Positions 8,741 to 18,059 of a stretch of 35,000 nt of DNA are shown here, in pieces; position 1 is the stretch's first letter; the number at the start of each line of letters is the position of its first letter. Origin of the DNA: Cristatella mucedo (lineage: Eukaryota; Bryozoa; Phylactolaemata; Cristatellidae); the NCBI GenBank assembly GCA_009760855.2, contig WPIO01000047.1:1875001-1910000 (forward strand), in the 5' to 3' direction. Under the pieces are notes generated by a model. It worked only from the letters and a program-made list of their open reading frames with translations. It did no database searches and was not told the origin of the DNA. The translations under genes were made by a program, and so were the position numbers.

Positions 8741-10023
8741 CTTAGATGTGGTATCTTATCTAACCAAGCCCGAGTTTTACCAATGTTATATAGCTTAAGG
8801 TAGGCACACTTGATTGTGGAGCTGATGTGGTCGTCTAACGAGAGGTCACTTTGGAACATGACACCTAGATTTCGAGCTGATTCAACAGGAGTTATACTGG
8901 CAGAGCCAATTTTGAGCGTCAGGCTTTCCAATTTCTGAATCACACTGGGTTTGTGCATAACTAGCAAGTTAATTTTATCATCGTTTAGTTTTAGAAAATT
9001 TGCTGCCATCCATGTGCGGATGTCATGAATACATGCAGCAAGTGAGTTGAGAGAATTCGAGGTGCTCGAAGGCTGGGAGGGATCAAAGCAAAGGTACAAC
9101 TGAGTGTCATCCGCACAGAAGTGAAAGCCTAGATTGTGTGGTGAGCCGTGATGGCACACTAGGTAAGGCGGTTGCTTTCACGACCTCGGTCCCGAGGTCG
9201 TGGGTTCGATTCCTGCGGTGGGCGATCCTTTATCGCCACTGCAAGCGGTGGTGATAGCCGTAAAGGCTCTTCTGTCGCTATACAAAAAGAGGCTGTTTAA
9301 TCAGCTAGGATTTTTTTTGGCAATCAAATCGGCAAGAGGGAGAGTATAAACCGTGAAAAGAACAGGACCTAGCACGAAGCCCTGAGATATATTATATTTC
9401 AGAGGTACCTCAGACGATCTTTTTCCGTTTACATCAATACTCTGGAGTCTCCTACTGAGATTGGACCTGAACCATTGCAGAGCAGTGCTAGTGATGCCCA
9501 GGTGAGCTGAGAGGTGCTCACGAAGAACTTGGTGATCGATAGTGTCATAAGCTGCCGAAAGATCGAGCAAAACAAGCAGAGAAACTTTACCCACGTCTGC
9601 ATTCCTAAGTAGGTCGCTGTACACCCGAAGCAATGTTGACTCTGTGGAGTGATTAGCTCTAAAGCCAGACTGGAACTTACTAGCAAGGTTTGAAATTTCA
9701 ATATATGAGTTCAGCTGGTCTGCCACGACTCGTTCCAATGCCTTTGATAGGAATTGTAGAAGGGAAACTGGGCGGTAGTTGCTCAAGTTCTCTTTGTCTA
9801 GTGTCACTATGTTGAGAAGTGGCCTGACAGCTTTCTTGAAAAATGCTGGAACATGACCTGAGGCTAATGACCTATTAATTATGTTAGTTATACATGGCAT
9901 TAGCAGATCAATATAACGTAGCAGCAGGACAGTGGGAATAGGGTCCAATGGACTTGTTATCTTTTTTGATTGGGATAAGAACGCCAGGACGAGATCACTA
10001 GTGACCTGCTTGAATATAGACAT
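8722..10023 (-). pseudogene. L2-A reverse transcriptase, split by a SINE and frameshifted
   Basis: The frame 10023-9301 carries the N-terminal RT blocks: LDPIPTVLL, NYRPVSLLQFLSKALERVV, FQSGFRANHSTES, motif A LLDLSAAYDTIDH, and the block GFVLGPVLF, where functional relatives usually read PQGSVLGPLLF. After the inserted SINE-1 the frame resumes at 9159-8722 with the catalytic block FHFCADDTQLYL. Its tyrosine is changed to cysteine (CADD for YADD), but both aspartates remain. The thumb region follows (NFLKLNDDKINLL, ARNLGVMFQSDLSL). A frameshift near 8730 moves the C-terminus into another frame. Confidence 0.85.
9144..9306 (+). mobile_element. SINE-1 (tRNA-derived), inserted in the L2-A RT
   Basis: The tRNA-like head starts at AGCCGTGATGGCACACTAGG. 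The B box GGTTCGATTCC is a perfect match to the RNA polymerase III consensus (GGTTCGANNCC). The body has TATCGCCACTGCAAGCGG, and the 3' end reads CTGTTTAATCAGCT. Comparison with the uninterrupted L2-A at 13030-13065 shows the host sequence breaks after ATTGTGT and resumes at TTTGGCAATC. No clear target duplication is visible. Other copies: 27029-27203, 23035-23190, 19795-19912 and 28306-28400. Unlike SINE-2 it has no L2-like tail. Confidence 0.85.
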
Positions 10024-10320
10024 TGAGGTGCTGCAAGGAATAGAGGAGCAGCATTTTAGGGGGATGCTACCATTGCAGGGAAGGACTCCCTAATCTTGTC
10101 TATCTTCTCGACAAAGAATCAAGAGAAGCGATCGGCTAGATCATCACATGGATCATCAGGTAAGGAGCTAATCTGGGAGCAGTTGAGATGGTTGATCTCG
10201 ACATCAGAATTTTTGGATTTTGCATCTGTAATCCAACAATGTTTTTAAAGAAGCTAGACTTAGCCTTTGCTAGGATCGATTGGTACGACCTACAGTAGTC
10301 CTCGTATGCCTGTACCTGTC

Positions 10321-10650
10321 TGTACCCCCCTTAAGTCGACCCCAAGCAAGTATAATCTGATCAAGACAAACTTGATTCTTCTGGAGGGCTCACAGAAAAT
10401 CTATCCCTATTGAACTCGAAGCTATCTCTCTATTATCTATAGTTATCTATAGTTATATCTAAGTTTTCTATCTAAGGCTTGCTATTTTGATAATTGATAA
10501 TAAAGTTTCTATGGTAGCGTGGTGTACGAATGTCTCTTTGGGTATCGCTTGTATTGCTAACTAACTGATAAATTAACTAATCAAATAACTCGCAAGATCT
10601 GTATATAGAAAAAGCAATTTGATCTACTGTAGATAAGGAGATGTACTTTA
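10321..10650. other. AT-rich DNA, no recognised gene
   Basis: It holds a short CTATCTATAGTTATCTATAG repetition near 10425-10460 and no coding signal. A reading frame at 10577-10939 (minus) is only the translation of the neighbouring trinucleotide repeat. Confidence 0.4.
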
Positions 10651-10651
10651 G

Positions 10652-10800
10652 GAGAAGAAGAAGCAGCAGCAGCAGATGTAGCAGCAGATGTAGCAGTAGA
10701 TGTAGCAGCAGCAGCAGCAGTAGATGTAGCAGCAGATGTAGCAGTAGATGTAGCAGCAGCAGTAGCAGCAGATGTAGCAGCAGAAGTAGAAGAAGAAGAA
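10652..10800. repeat. GCA/GCAGATGTA compound trinucleotide repeat
   Basis: Runs of GCAGCA alternate with AGATGTA, giving a roughly 12-bp higher-order unit (GCAGCAGATGTA), and the right side ends in AGAAGAAGA. Repeated frames give poly-Leu, poly-Ser/Arg or poly-Ala/Thr on different frames, so these translations are artefacts of the repeat. Confidence 0.95.
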
Positions 10801-11720
10801 ACCTCACCCATAGCAGTGCAGTAAAGCAGGTGGTGCGTCGGCTGCAGTAAAGTAACAGCTGTAGGGTAGAAACTGAATAGCAATGGTGGCACTGCCACTG
10901 CAGTAACAAGACAGCTGTCTTAGCCGTACTTTCAGTCACTTTTAGTTAACGTGAGGTATAGAAGCAAGTTTGTCGCAGCCCGAATAAGATTATTTGGCAA
11001 CCGCCACTGTGTAGTTCTTGCATTTTTCACTTTACCTTATCTGGCAGGTGTCGTGAGCGTGTCAGTAGACTTGTCTGCTGCACAGGTAGCTCTCACTTGG
11101 GTGCAGCTAGAGACCAGTGACCGGGATTTAGGCAGAATGCGCACTCCGAGGCTTCTCAATACCCGGATAGCTGCTGGGTGCCCAAGTGTCAAGCCTTTAT
11201 CGCTGCCAATCAAGGCCTTGCAATGATAAGGCAGTTGACCGAGACACTGACAGGGTGGCCACGTGGTGCCACGGGAATAGCAAATGTTCTGGGCAATGCC
11301 AGACCGCCCCTCAGCCGTCACCGGCTGCTGCTCGTTGACATAGGGGAAAGTATTTTAATTACTTGGGTGCACATGCCAGGAATTAGTGATTAGATAACTC
11401 TGCATATCGGGCCGACAATAGGGTAGCAGGTCGTGCTCAGCAGATCTCGCAGAATTACCAACGTTCGGTAGCAGAGCACGTAGGCAATGTTGAAAAATGC
11501 CCGGATTAGTCTCTGCACTACAACAGAACTGACGGCCACTGTCGCAAACTAGTGTCAGCTGACTATTATGGGTATGATTAAGGTCAGCTGCACTTGTGTT
11601 ATGTGTATGTAGGAAAGTTCATGTAGATGGTGATATACAAAGAGCTACCTAATTTTCAACGATGGTTTTGCACGATGTCCTGCAGCTTGATGTGTAGCCG
11701 TAACAGCTATTGTTATATAT
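10801..11720. other. No recognised gene
   Basis: Short frames overlap on both strands (10951-11226 plus, 11037-11321 minus). There are no known motifs and no match to the repeat families in the window. Confidence 0.4.
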
Positions 11721-11724
11721 ATCC

Positions 11725-12075
11725 GAACAGAACATTTTGTATGTGTGCATCGTATAAAAAAATGATGGGCGACTCTATTCGCATATACGAGACCGGGTGT
11801 TTAGTTTATCTGCTCCAAAAGCCTGAAACTCAGTTCTGAGTGACGTTATTACATCCCGTGATTTATTACATTTAAAAAGAGGCGAAAAACGCACCTACTC
11901 CTCACAGCATTGAAGCGTGCTTGTGATTTTTCCTCCGTGTGCTTATTCGCCCTCATCCCCGAGCATGTTACCGCTAGCCATATTATGCATGCTGAAACTG
12001 TATGTTGCTACTCACAGTGTGCTTATGCTTCCTTTACAGTATATTTAAAGTGCCGAGAAAGATATTGAGTTCTAA
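11725..12075 (+). mobile_element. L2-C subfamily 3' end
   Basis: The plus strand carries the end of an L2-type ORF (LLQKPETQF just before the stop near 11839), then a 3' UTR with AAACGCACCTACTCCTC, CCGAGCATGTTACCGCTAGC and ACAGTATATTTAAAGTGCC. It stops inside the terminal stem-loop at TTGAGTTCT. The reverse complement of this whole block recurs at 14455-14830, clearly similar over about 350 bp. It differs from L2-A in its 3' UTR, so I label it a separate subfamily. Confidence 0.8.
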
Positions 12076-12117
12076 TAATAATAACAATAATAATAATGAT
12101 GATCCTTGTGATGATCT

Positions 12118-13815
12118 AGCCGATCGCTTCTTTCGATTCTTTGTGCAGAAGATAGACAAGATCACGGAGTCCATCCCGGCGATGACAACACCCCCTAGAA
12201 TGCTGTTTCCTGATTCCTGGCTGCACCTCAATGTCTACATTTAAGCAGGTCACTAGTGATCTCGTCCTGAAGTTCATTTCCCAATCAAAGAAGACAACAA
12301 GTCCTCTGGACCCTATTCCCACTGTCCTGCTCCTACTTTGCACTGATCTGCTGTTTCCATTCATAACTAACATCCTTAATATGTCACTAGCCTCAGGTCA
12401 TGTCCCAGCACCTTTCAAGAAGAAAGCAGTAGTCAAGCCACTTCTCAAGAAAGCGACACTAGACCAAGAGAACTTAGGCAACTACCGCCCAGTCTCACTT
12501 CTATAATTCCTATCAAAGACACCTGAACGGGTCGTAGCGGACCATCTGAACTCATATATTGAAACTTCAAACCTTGCTAGTAAGTTCCAGTCTGGCTTTA
12601 GAGCTAATCACTCCACAGAGTCAGCATTGCTCAGGGTATACAAAGACCTCCTTAGGAATGCCGACATATGTCTATTGCGTATCACTTTGCAGAAATGTAA
12701 AGCGCCTAGAAAGAGATTAAGTTCTCTGAGGACGCTTTATCAAGTGCAATATTATTATTATATTATTATTAGAGTGTCTCTGCTGGTTTTGCTCTATCTT
12801 TCGGTAGCTTTTGATACTATCGATCACAAAGTTCTTCTTGAGCACCTCTCATGTCGCCTGAACATCACTGGCACTGCCCTGCAATGGCTCAGGTTCTATC
12901 TCAGTGGGAGATTCCAGAGTATTGACGTGAATGGATAATGATCATCGGAAGTACCTCTGAAATATGGGGTACCTCAGGGCTCTCTGCTAGGTCCGGTTCT
13001 TTTCATGGTTTATACTTTCTCTCTTGCTGATGTGATTTCCAAACACAATATATGCTTTCACTTCTATGCAGATGACACTCAGTTGTATCTTTGCTTTGAT
13101 CCCTCCCAACCTTCGAGCACCTCGAATTCTCTCAACTCACTTGCTGCATGCACTGATGATATCCGGACATGGATGGCAGCAAATTTTCTAAAACTTAACG
13201 ACGATAAAACTAACTTACTAGTTATGGGAAAACCCAGTTTGATTCAGAAATTGGAAAGGCTGACGCTCAAAATTGGCTCGGCCAGCATTTCTCCTGTTGA
13301 ATCCACTCGAAATCTAGGTGTCATGTTCTAAAGTGACCTCTCGTTAGACGATCACATCAGCCACATCGATCACATCCACCATCAAGTGTGCCTACTTTCA
13401 GCTACATAACATAGCTAAAATTCGGGCTTGTTTAGATACGTATATCACGTCTAAGTTGGTCCGTACTTTATGACATCCTGTCTTGGTTTCTGTAACTCAC
13501 TGCCTGCTGGCCTACAGACATGTGCAATCAGGCGATTGCAGCTGGTGCAAAACTCAGCAGCTAGGCTTGTCTGTTGTGAGCGCCTTAGTGGCCACATCAC
13601 ACCACTTCTTGCCGACCTGCACTAGCAACCAGTCAAGCAACGGATCGTCTTTAAGGTTTTGTCGCTCACTTTTAGGTCACTTCATTCTTTGGCTCCAGCC
13701 TGTCTCTCGGATCTACTCCCCTACCAGGCCAAGCATCGTACCTCATGCTTTTCGGAATCCAACAGTTTACCAGTTACTCGTACAAACCTCAAATTCTTTG
13801 AAGAGTTTTCTTTGA
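12118..13815 (+). pseudogene. L2-A reverse transcriptase and C-terminus, multiply interrupted
   Basis: Blocks in order: linker ADRFFRFFVQKIDKI; SPLDPIPTVLLL; YRPVSLL followed by an in-frame TAA near 12504; SKFQSGFRANHSTES; motif A LSVAFDTIDHK; the VPQGSLLGPVLF block; and an intact catalytic YADDTQLYL in 13005-13331. Further breaks are a pair of stops near 12936 and a stop at about 13329 after NLGVMF. The C-terminal part (13483-13815) is in another frame. It retains the YADD motif, unlike the copy at 8722-10023, but is broken at four or more places. Confidence 0.85.
12669..12770 (+). mobile_element. Nested ~100-bp L2 3' tail inside the L2-A RT
   Basis: Between the host codons for LLRNAD and VSLLVLL lies CACTTTGCAG, the AAAGCGCC arm, the AGAGATTAAGTTCTCT core, a closing arm with one change (GACGCTTT), and ATTATTATTATATTATTATT. 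This is exactly the terminal segment of L2-A, so a severely truncated copy inserted into an older copy. The reading frame stays open across the insertion, giving an artificial segment rich in Lys/Arg and then Tyr/Ile just before motif A. Confidence 0.85.
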
Positions 13816-14164
13816 AGAGTTAGTTTGTATGCTCCCAAAGCCTGGGACTCCCTACCGGCTTTCGTCAGAACATCCCCTGACTTGACCACATTTAAAAAAA
13901 AACTTAAAAACACACCTATTTAGGAAAGCATTTAGTGGGTTCCTGTGATTCGTCCTTCACGTGCTTATGCATGCTGGCACTGTGGATGCTGCCTGCTGAC
14001 CCTGTGCATGTCACCCCTAACCATATTATTCGTTTTGTTTGTTTTTCAAGCATGATTTTACTTACCATTCAACTGCATTTCACTTTGCAGCAAATGTAAA
14101 GCGGCTAGAAAGCGATTAAGTTCTCTGAGGGCGCTTTATCAAGTGCATTATTATTATTATTGTT

Positions 14165-14355
14165 ATAACCATACTTGCATGCTGACACTGTGCATGTCAC
14201 CCCTAACTATGCTATTCATGTTCTTTATCAAGCATGATATTACTCATCATTCAATCGCGTTTCCTTTCGCAGGAAATGCAAAGTGCCCAGAAAGAGATTT
14301 AGTTCTCTAAGCGTGCTTTATCAAGCGAATTATTACTATATTATTATTATTATGA
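14165..14355 (+). mobile_element. L2-A 3' UTR and tail, second in tandem
   Basis: Right after the ATT repeat of the preceding element, the L2-A 3' UTR starts again at ACCATACTTGCATGCTGACA. It runs through CAAGCATGATATTACTC to a stem-loop with AAAGTGCCC and GCGTGCTTTA arms and another ATT-type repeat. Insertion into a pre-existing ATT tail would give this tandem layout. Confidence 0.8.
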
Positions 14356-14454
14356 TAACAGGTTCGAATTTTTAACAGGTCCTATTAGTCATTCTGTCCA
14401 ATATCTTATAGCATAGCAAATAATGCTGGATGAACATGTGAATAATTAGAAAAT

Positions 14455-14830
14455 AACAATATTAGTAATACATTTTATTAAGCTGTCAGAGAACTCAATA
14501 ATCTTTCTTGGCACTTTAAATATACTGTAAAGGAAGTATGAGCATGCAGTGAGTAGCAACATACAGTGTCAGCATGCATAATTTGGCTAGCGGTAACATG
14601 CTCGGGGATGAGGACGAATAAGCAGACGGAGGAAAAATCACAAGCACGCTGTAAATGCTGCGAGGAGCAGGTGCGTTTTCAGCTTCTTTTTAAATGCAAT
14701 CAAGTCAGGGGATGTAATAACGTCACTCAGAACTGTGTCTCAGGCTTTTGGAGCAAATGAACTAAAGACACGGTCTCGCTTATGCGAATAGAGAAGATTA
14801 GCAGTATTAGTTCCGAACATTGGTCGCCAC
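14455..14830 (-). mobile_element. L2-C subfamily 3' end, inverted partner of 11725-12075
   Basis: On the minus strand it reads SETVSLVHLLQKPETQF at the end of the ORF. The same 3' UTR blocks as 11725-12075 follow (GAGCATGTTACCGCTAGCC, ACAGTATATTTAAAGTGCC). It carries the whole tail, ending AGCTTAATAAAATGTATTA, whereas the plus-strand partner stops inside the stem-loop. Sequence further upstream (to 15188) stays open but shows no recognisable L2 motif. Confidence 0.8.
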
Positions 14831-15189
14831 TAACCTGACAAATAATAACGGTAATGGTCAATCTTGCATAGCTTTCCGAATAAACTAAAACTTGATGCAA
14901 GACAAGCACTAACCAAACGATAACGACCAGCAAGATATTGTACTTAGACGAACGTGAAAAGTACACATTTGTGATGCTTAAAAAACCACGCACAAGCGTA
15001 TTATTAGGCACTCGTGGCCACTGGTTAGTGGGGCCTCTGATCACTAACACGTACTGAATCACGTACAACGAACGCAATGAAACGCAGCAAGACAAATTCA
15101 CTAGGGCGTAGAGAAATCCGAGCGGAAATATATGAGTCATTAGCTGAGAATCAAATGAAGCAAAGTCAATGCAGGTGATGATCTCCACG

Positions 15190-15290
15190 TTTACACGCTT
15201 CTTTTAAAGCGTACGCTAAGTGCCTAGGAGGAGGTTTAGTTCTTCAAGGGAACTGTAAACATGTGCTGTTATCATTATTATTGTTACTGT
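15190..15290 (+). mobile_element. Diverged L2-type 3' tail
   Basis: It shows AAGTGCCTAGGAGGAGG, TTTAGTTCTTCAAGGGAACT and an ATTATT-rich end. The stem arms are recognisable but diverged. Confidence 0.55.
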
Positions 15291-15301
15291 TTTCATTAGT
15301 A

Positions 15302-15368
15302 ATATTCCAGACTTTCCACGCATTAGAGCTGAAAGCCTGATCGCCAAAAGATTTCGATTTGGTTCGAG
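15302..15368 (-). mobile_element. L2 C-terminal coding scrap next to a tandem repeat
   Basis: The minus strand encodes PRTKSKSFGDQAFSS and a KVWN-like end, matching PRTNLKSFGDRAFSSYAPKAWN of the other copies. At its 5' side it runs straight into a 22-bp tandem repeat instead of the expected L2 sequence. Confidence 0.65.
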
Positions 15369-15477
15369 GATCGGCGGGATGCCTGGAAGCGATCGGCGGG
15401 ATGCCTGGAAACGATCGGCGGGATGCCTGGAAGCGATCGGCGGGATGCCTGGAAGCGATCGGCGGGATGCCTGGAAG
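15369..15477. repeat. 22-bp tandem repeat, five units
   Basis: The unit is GATCGGCGGGATGCCTGGAA plus GC. Units are at 15369-15390, 15391-15412 (one substitution), 15413-15434, 15435-15456 and 15457-15477 (last base missing). The near-identity suggests recent expansion. The unit length shifts the frame each time, so the long minus-strand frame here (15598-15323) is not meaningful. Confidence 0.95.
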
Positions 15478-15479
15478 TC

Positions 15480-16875
15480 CTGGTGCAGTGTGACCGCATC
15501 AGCTGGAGCAGCGAGGAGTAGATGTAGGAAGTAAGCTTCTTATTTGAAAACAACCTTATTCTTTTTGTAAACTTCCTGGCTGAATTTAAGCGTATCATTC
15601 CATTGCATCTACTAAACGAAACTAGCCTGAAAAGTTAGCTTGGAGAGCGAAATCAGCGGACGACCGGAGTCAGAGGAGAATTTTCTTCTTTGCTAATCCC
15701 CCGCCGGTCACTTCTACCTAGCAGCCTAGACATGTCATATAACTTGGCCACACGTTGAAATAATGGCGACGAAGCTCAAACGCGGCACGTTGATTTTTAA
15801 ACGGACCTCAGTGATAATTGGAAGCACGCTTTAAGTTTAGCGCACGGGGCATTTGAGAGATATGGCGCTGCTGCGCCCTCGCGATTCTACGCAGTCTCAG
15901 TCGTGAGTGCAAGCAGTTGGAGCACCGAGAAACGCCAGGAACGAGATCGAAACTGAAAGCGCCATTGCGGTTGCACGAACGTCAGAATGGCGGCGGGGCG
16001 AGGCGATACTAAAAATTATACACAGAAAATTGTTCTTACGTACAGCTGCCTAGGTGTGTGTAGCGTAGTAGCTCACTACCAAATGTAATTCGCCACGCCA
16101 CTCGAAGAACCTACATTGTACGAAAATGGTTAGGAGGTCCAGCTGACTAGGTGAAAATTTGACTGCTTTCGAGAAACTAACTCACTTAATAGTTCAAAAC
16201 CTTGCCAGCACTTATGTTTTCAGCTCTTACGTGCTGAGCGTCGCTGGTTCCACCTAATCTGCAAGGCGATTGGGCTAATGGAGCGTGGCTTAGCAATATA
16301 TTAAAAATCGCTTGAATTGCACCGACTCGGCTGAGTTTTTATGAGCACCACTACTACAAGATTTCTCTGGACTTCGTATATACAAGAATATACGTGCAAC
16401 GGCTAGCTGTTCGTTTTCACCGAAAATACTAAATTTAACTTGAGACCATTTTTAGGTTGTTGCTGTGACCTTATTGACGAAAAACTGCCTTTGACGGTGG
16501 AGCGCCTCAGTTTAACTTCGAATGTGATGATAACGCGAGTCTCGCATACCGTTAATTTGTTATGCTGCTTTCCTTGCTTACTGCGGCATTCAACTACTGA
16601 GCCGATGAGGCATTGCAAGTTAATTGATTTGCCACGGGTTCTCGGCCGGCTTATTATCTCAAACTGCATTCAGGCTTTTCCAAATGCTTGCTCAAATCGA
16701 GAGCAAGAGCTGCGACCAGCTGCCTCAAGCTTACGCTTATGCACTAATTAAATTACGTCAAAGTACCATATAATGTTAAATCTCATTATTTTGAAGCTAA
16801 TAATTTACGTTCGCACACTCGAGAAGCGTGTCTGGTTTTTAAATTTGTTGCTGTTAGTTTTTCTATTAACTGAAC
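15480..16875. other. No recognised gene
   Basis: A more GC-rich patch at about 15640-16010 and AT-rich sequence after it. Paired frames at 16403-16669 (minus) and 16440-16751 (plus) overlap and lack known motifs. No repeats from the window's families were seen. Confidence 0.4.
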
Positions 16876-16880
16876 ACCTT

Positions 16881-17058
16881 AATAATAATATTAATAATAA
16901 TATTGCACTTGATAAAGCGCCCTCAGAGAACTTAATCTCTTTCTAGGCGCTTTACATTTGCTGCAAAGTGATACGCAATAGAATAGTAAGTAAAATCATG
17001 CTTGAAAAACAAACAAAATGAATAACATGGTTAGGGGTTACATGCACTGGGTCACCTT
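16881..17058 (-). mobile_element. L2-A 3' tail and part of the UTR
   Basis: AATAATAATATT repeat, GCACTTGATAAAGCGCCCTC, AGAGAACTTAATCTCT, GGCGCTTTACATTTGCTGC, then AATCATGCTTGAAAAACAAA and ACATGGTTAGGGG. It is a minus-strand L2-A copy of about 180 bp. Its perfectly paired stem arms suggest a fairly young insertion. Confidence 0.85.
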
Positions 17059-17059
17059 A

Positions 17060-17768
17060 ACAAATAGAGAATAAAGTGAAGATTAAATTAACGGTTCCCT
17101 TAGCGTGGAGGGTTTACTCGACAGCCGCAGAGGGCCACAGGTGTGCCTCACCGGCCATGGCGTACTGCAGCTCTCGCTCAACGCTCAGAGCACAAGACAA
17201 CTAAGCGGCCCCAATCCTAGCGCATTAATCCACGAAATATCATATACATTTTACCTTTTTTAATCGACTGACCATAGATTATAACGTAATCGGTTTCTAA
17301 TCACAATAATCCAGGAACCATGAATATTAGCTTGGTACTTTAAAGTCTGCCTGATGTAGCGAAGCAAAGTTTCAGTATGAAAAGAGCTAAGCATCGGCAG
17401 GCCTTTTGGGTAAAAATAACGGTACTTATTTTATATCAATTAATTGAAATAGTGCCTTTGAGACTCCTTTCGCAAAATCGATGTATGACTGAATTTCTTG
17501 ATTTTAAAGATCAACATAGCAGCCATGTTTATCCACAGCTGCAGAGGCGTAATGGCATTTTTTTCGGCAGTCCTTACATTACCAATTTACATAGTTTAGC
17601 CTAAAGAAAACTTTGCCAAATCATTAGCCAGCCACTGCAGCAAGCAGTCTTCAATCCAGGACGTCAATTAAACATGACTATTTTTTAAATGTCAAGCAGA
17701 CGTCGAAGAGGACGCTGAATTACCATAATTGACGATGACCTACTACGGCACTGCATATTAAGAGAGCA
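17060..17768. other. No recognised gene
   Basis: AT-rich with one plus-strand frame (17377-17604, 75 codons) that has no known motif. There is weak similarity between 17272-17296 and 1783-1807 (ATTATAACGTAATCGG versus ATTATAATGTAAACGG), too short to build on. Confidence 0.35.
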
Positions 17769-17769
17769 T

Positions 17770-17910
17770 AGTCACTTACTGAGCTGGTTTGGCCAGTAAT
17801 TAAGGTGTTCTCCCCGACCAAGGATTGCCGAGGTCTTGGGTCGTTGCCCTGTCGCTTATGTAAAGCGCCTGAATAGAGATTAAAGTCTCTTAGGGCGCTA
17901 TGCAAATAAA
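17770..17910 (+). mobile_element. SINE-2, plus-strand copy
   Basis: The head begins at GAGCTGGTTTGGCC, with AATTAAGGTGTTCTCCCCGA. The B-box-like GGTCTTGGGTCGTTGCCC is decayed. The tail is TAAAGCGCCTGAATAGAG, ATTAAAGTCTCTTAGG, GCGCTATGCAAATAAATTA. The tail alone resembles L2-A closely; the head does not occur in any L2 copy here. Another L2-A 3' end follows immediately. Confidence 0.8.
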
Positions 17911-17914
17911 TTAT

Positions 17915-18055
17915 GAACTATGTTATTTATGTTGTTTATCAAGCATGATACCACTCACCATTCGACCGCGTTTTATTTGCAGCAAATGTAAAGCGCATAG
18001 AAAAAGATTGAGTTCTCCGAGGAAGCTTTATCAATTGCATTATTATTATTATAAA
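17915..18055 (+). mobile_element. L2-A 3' UTR and tail
   Basis: It starts in the L2-A 3' UTR (TGTTGTTTATCAAGCATGAT) and ends with AAAGCGCATAG, a diverged closing arm and ATTATTATTAT. It lies directly downstream of SINE-2 in the same orientation. Confidence 0.8.
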
Positions 18056-18059
18056 TATT

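Larger units (their letters stand above)
8011..10320 (-). mobile_element. L2-A LINE, longest minus-strand copy, 5'-truncated
   Basis: On the minus strand this runs from the end of the endonuclease-RT linker (about 10320) through the reverse transcriptase and C-terminus to the 3' UTR, terminal stem-loop and ATT-type repeat (8015-8052 on plus). The order and motifs are those of the L2 clade of non-LTR retrotransposons, which insert by target-primed reverse transcription. No endonuclease domain remains. A SINE-1 (9144-9306) interrupts the RT. The linker at 10200-10300 matches 29060-29125, another copy. Stops and frameshifts make it inactive. Confidence 0.9.
12076..14162 (+). mobile_element. L2-A LINE, longest plus-strand copy, 5'-truncated
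   Basis: It begins in the linker before the RT (ADRFFRFFVQKIDKI at about 12118-12162), runs through the RT and C-terminus to the 3' UTR, and ends in the stem-loop (14097-14140) and an ATTATT repeat. Its 5' end abuts the L2-C fragment across an AATAATAAC-type repeat (12074-12100), as if it inserted at, or recombined through, the older element's tail. A very short L2 tail is nested at 12669-12770. Several stops and frameshifts make it inactive. Confidence 0.9.

Noticed and set aside
9144-9240. Functional tRNA gene
   Set aside because: The B box is good, but the head does not fold into a full tRNA that I can see, it runs into a shared SINE body, and four more copies exist.
10577-10939. Leu-rich membrane protein or poly-Ser/Arg protein
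   Set aside because: They are translations of the GCA-type trinucleotide repeat; each frame gives a different homopolymer.
15369-15477. CRISPR array
   Set aside because: Units are contiguous with no spacers, and the context is an animal genome.
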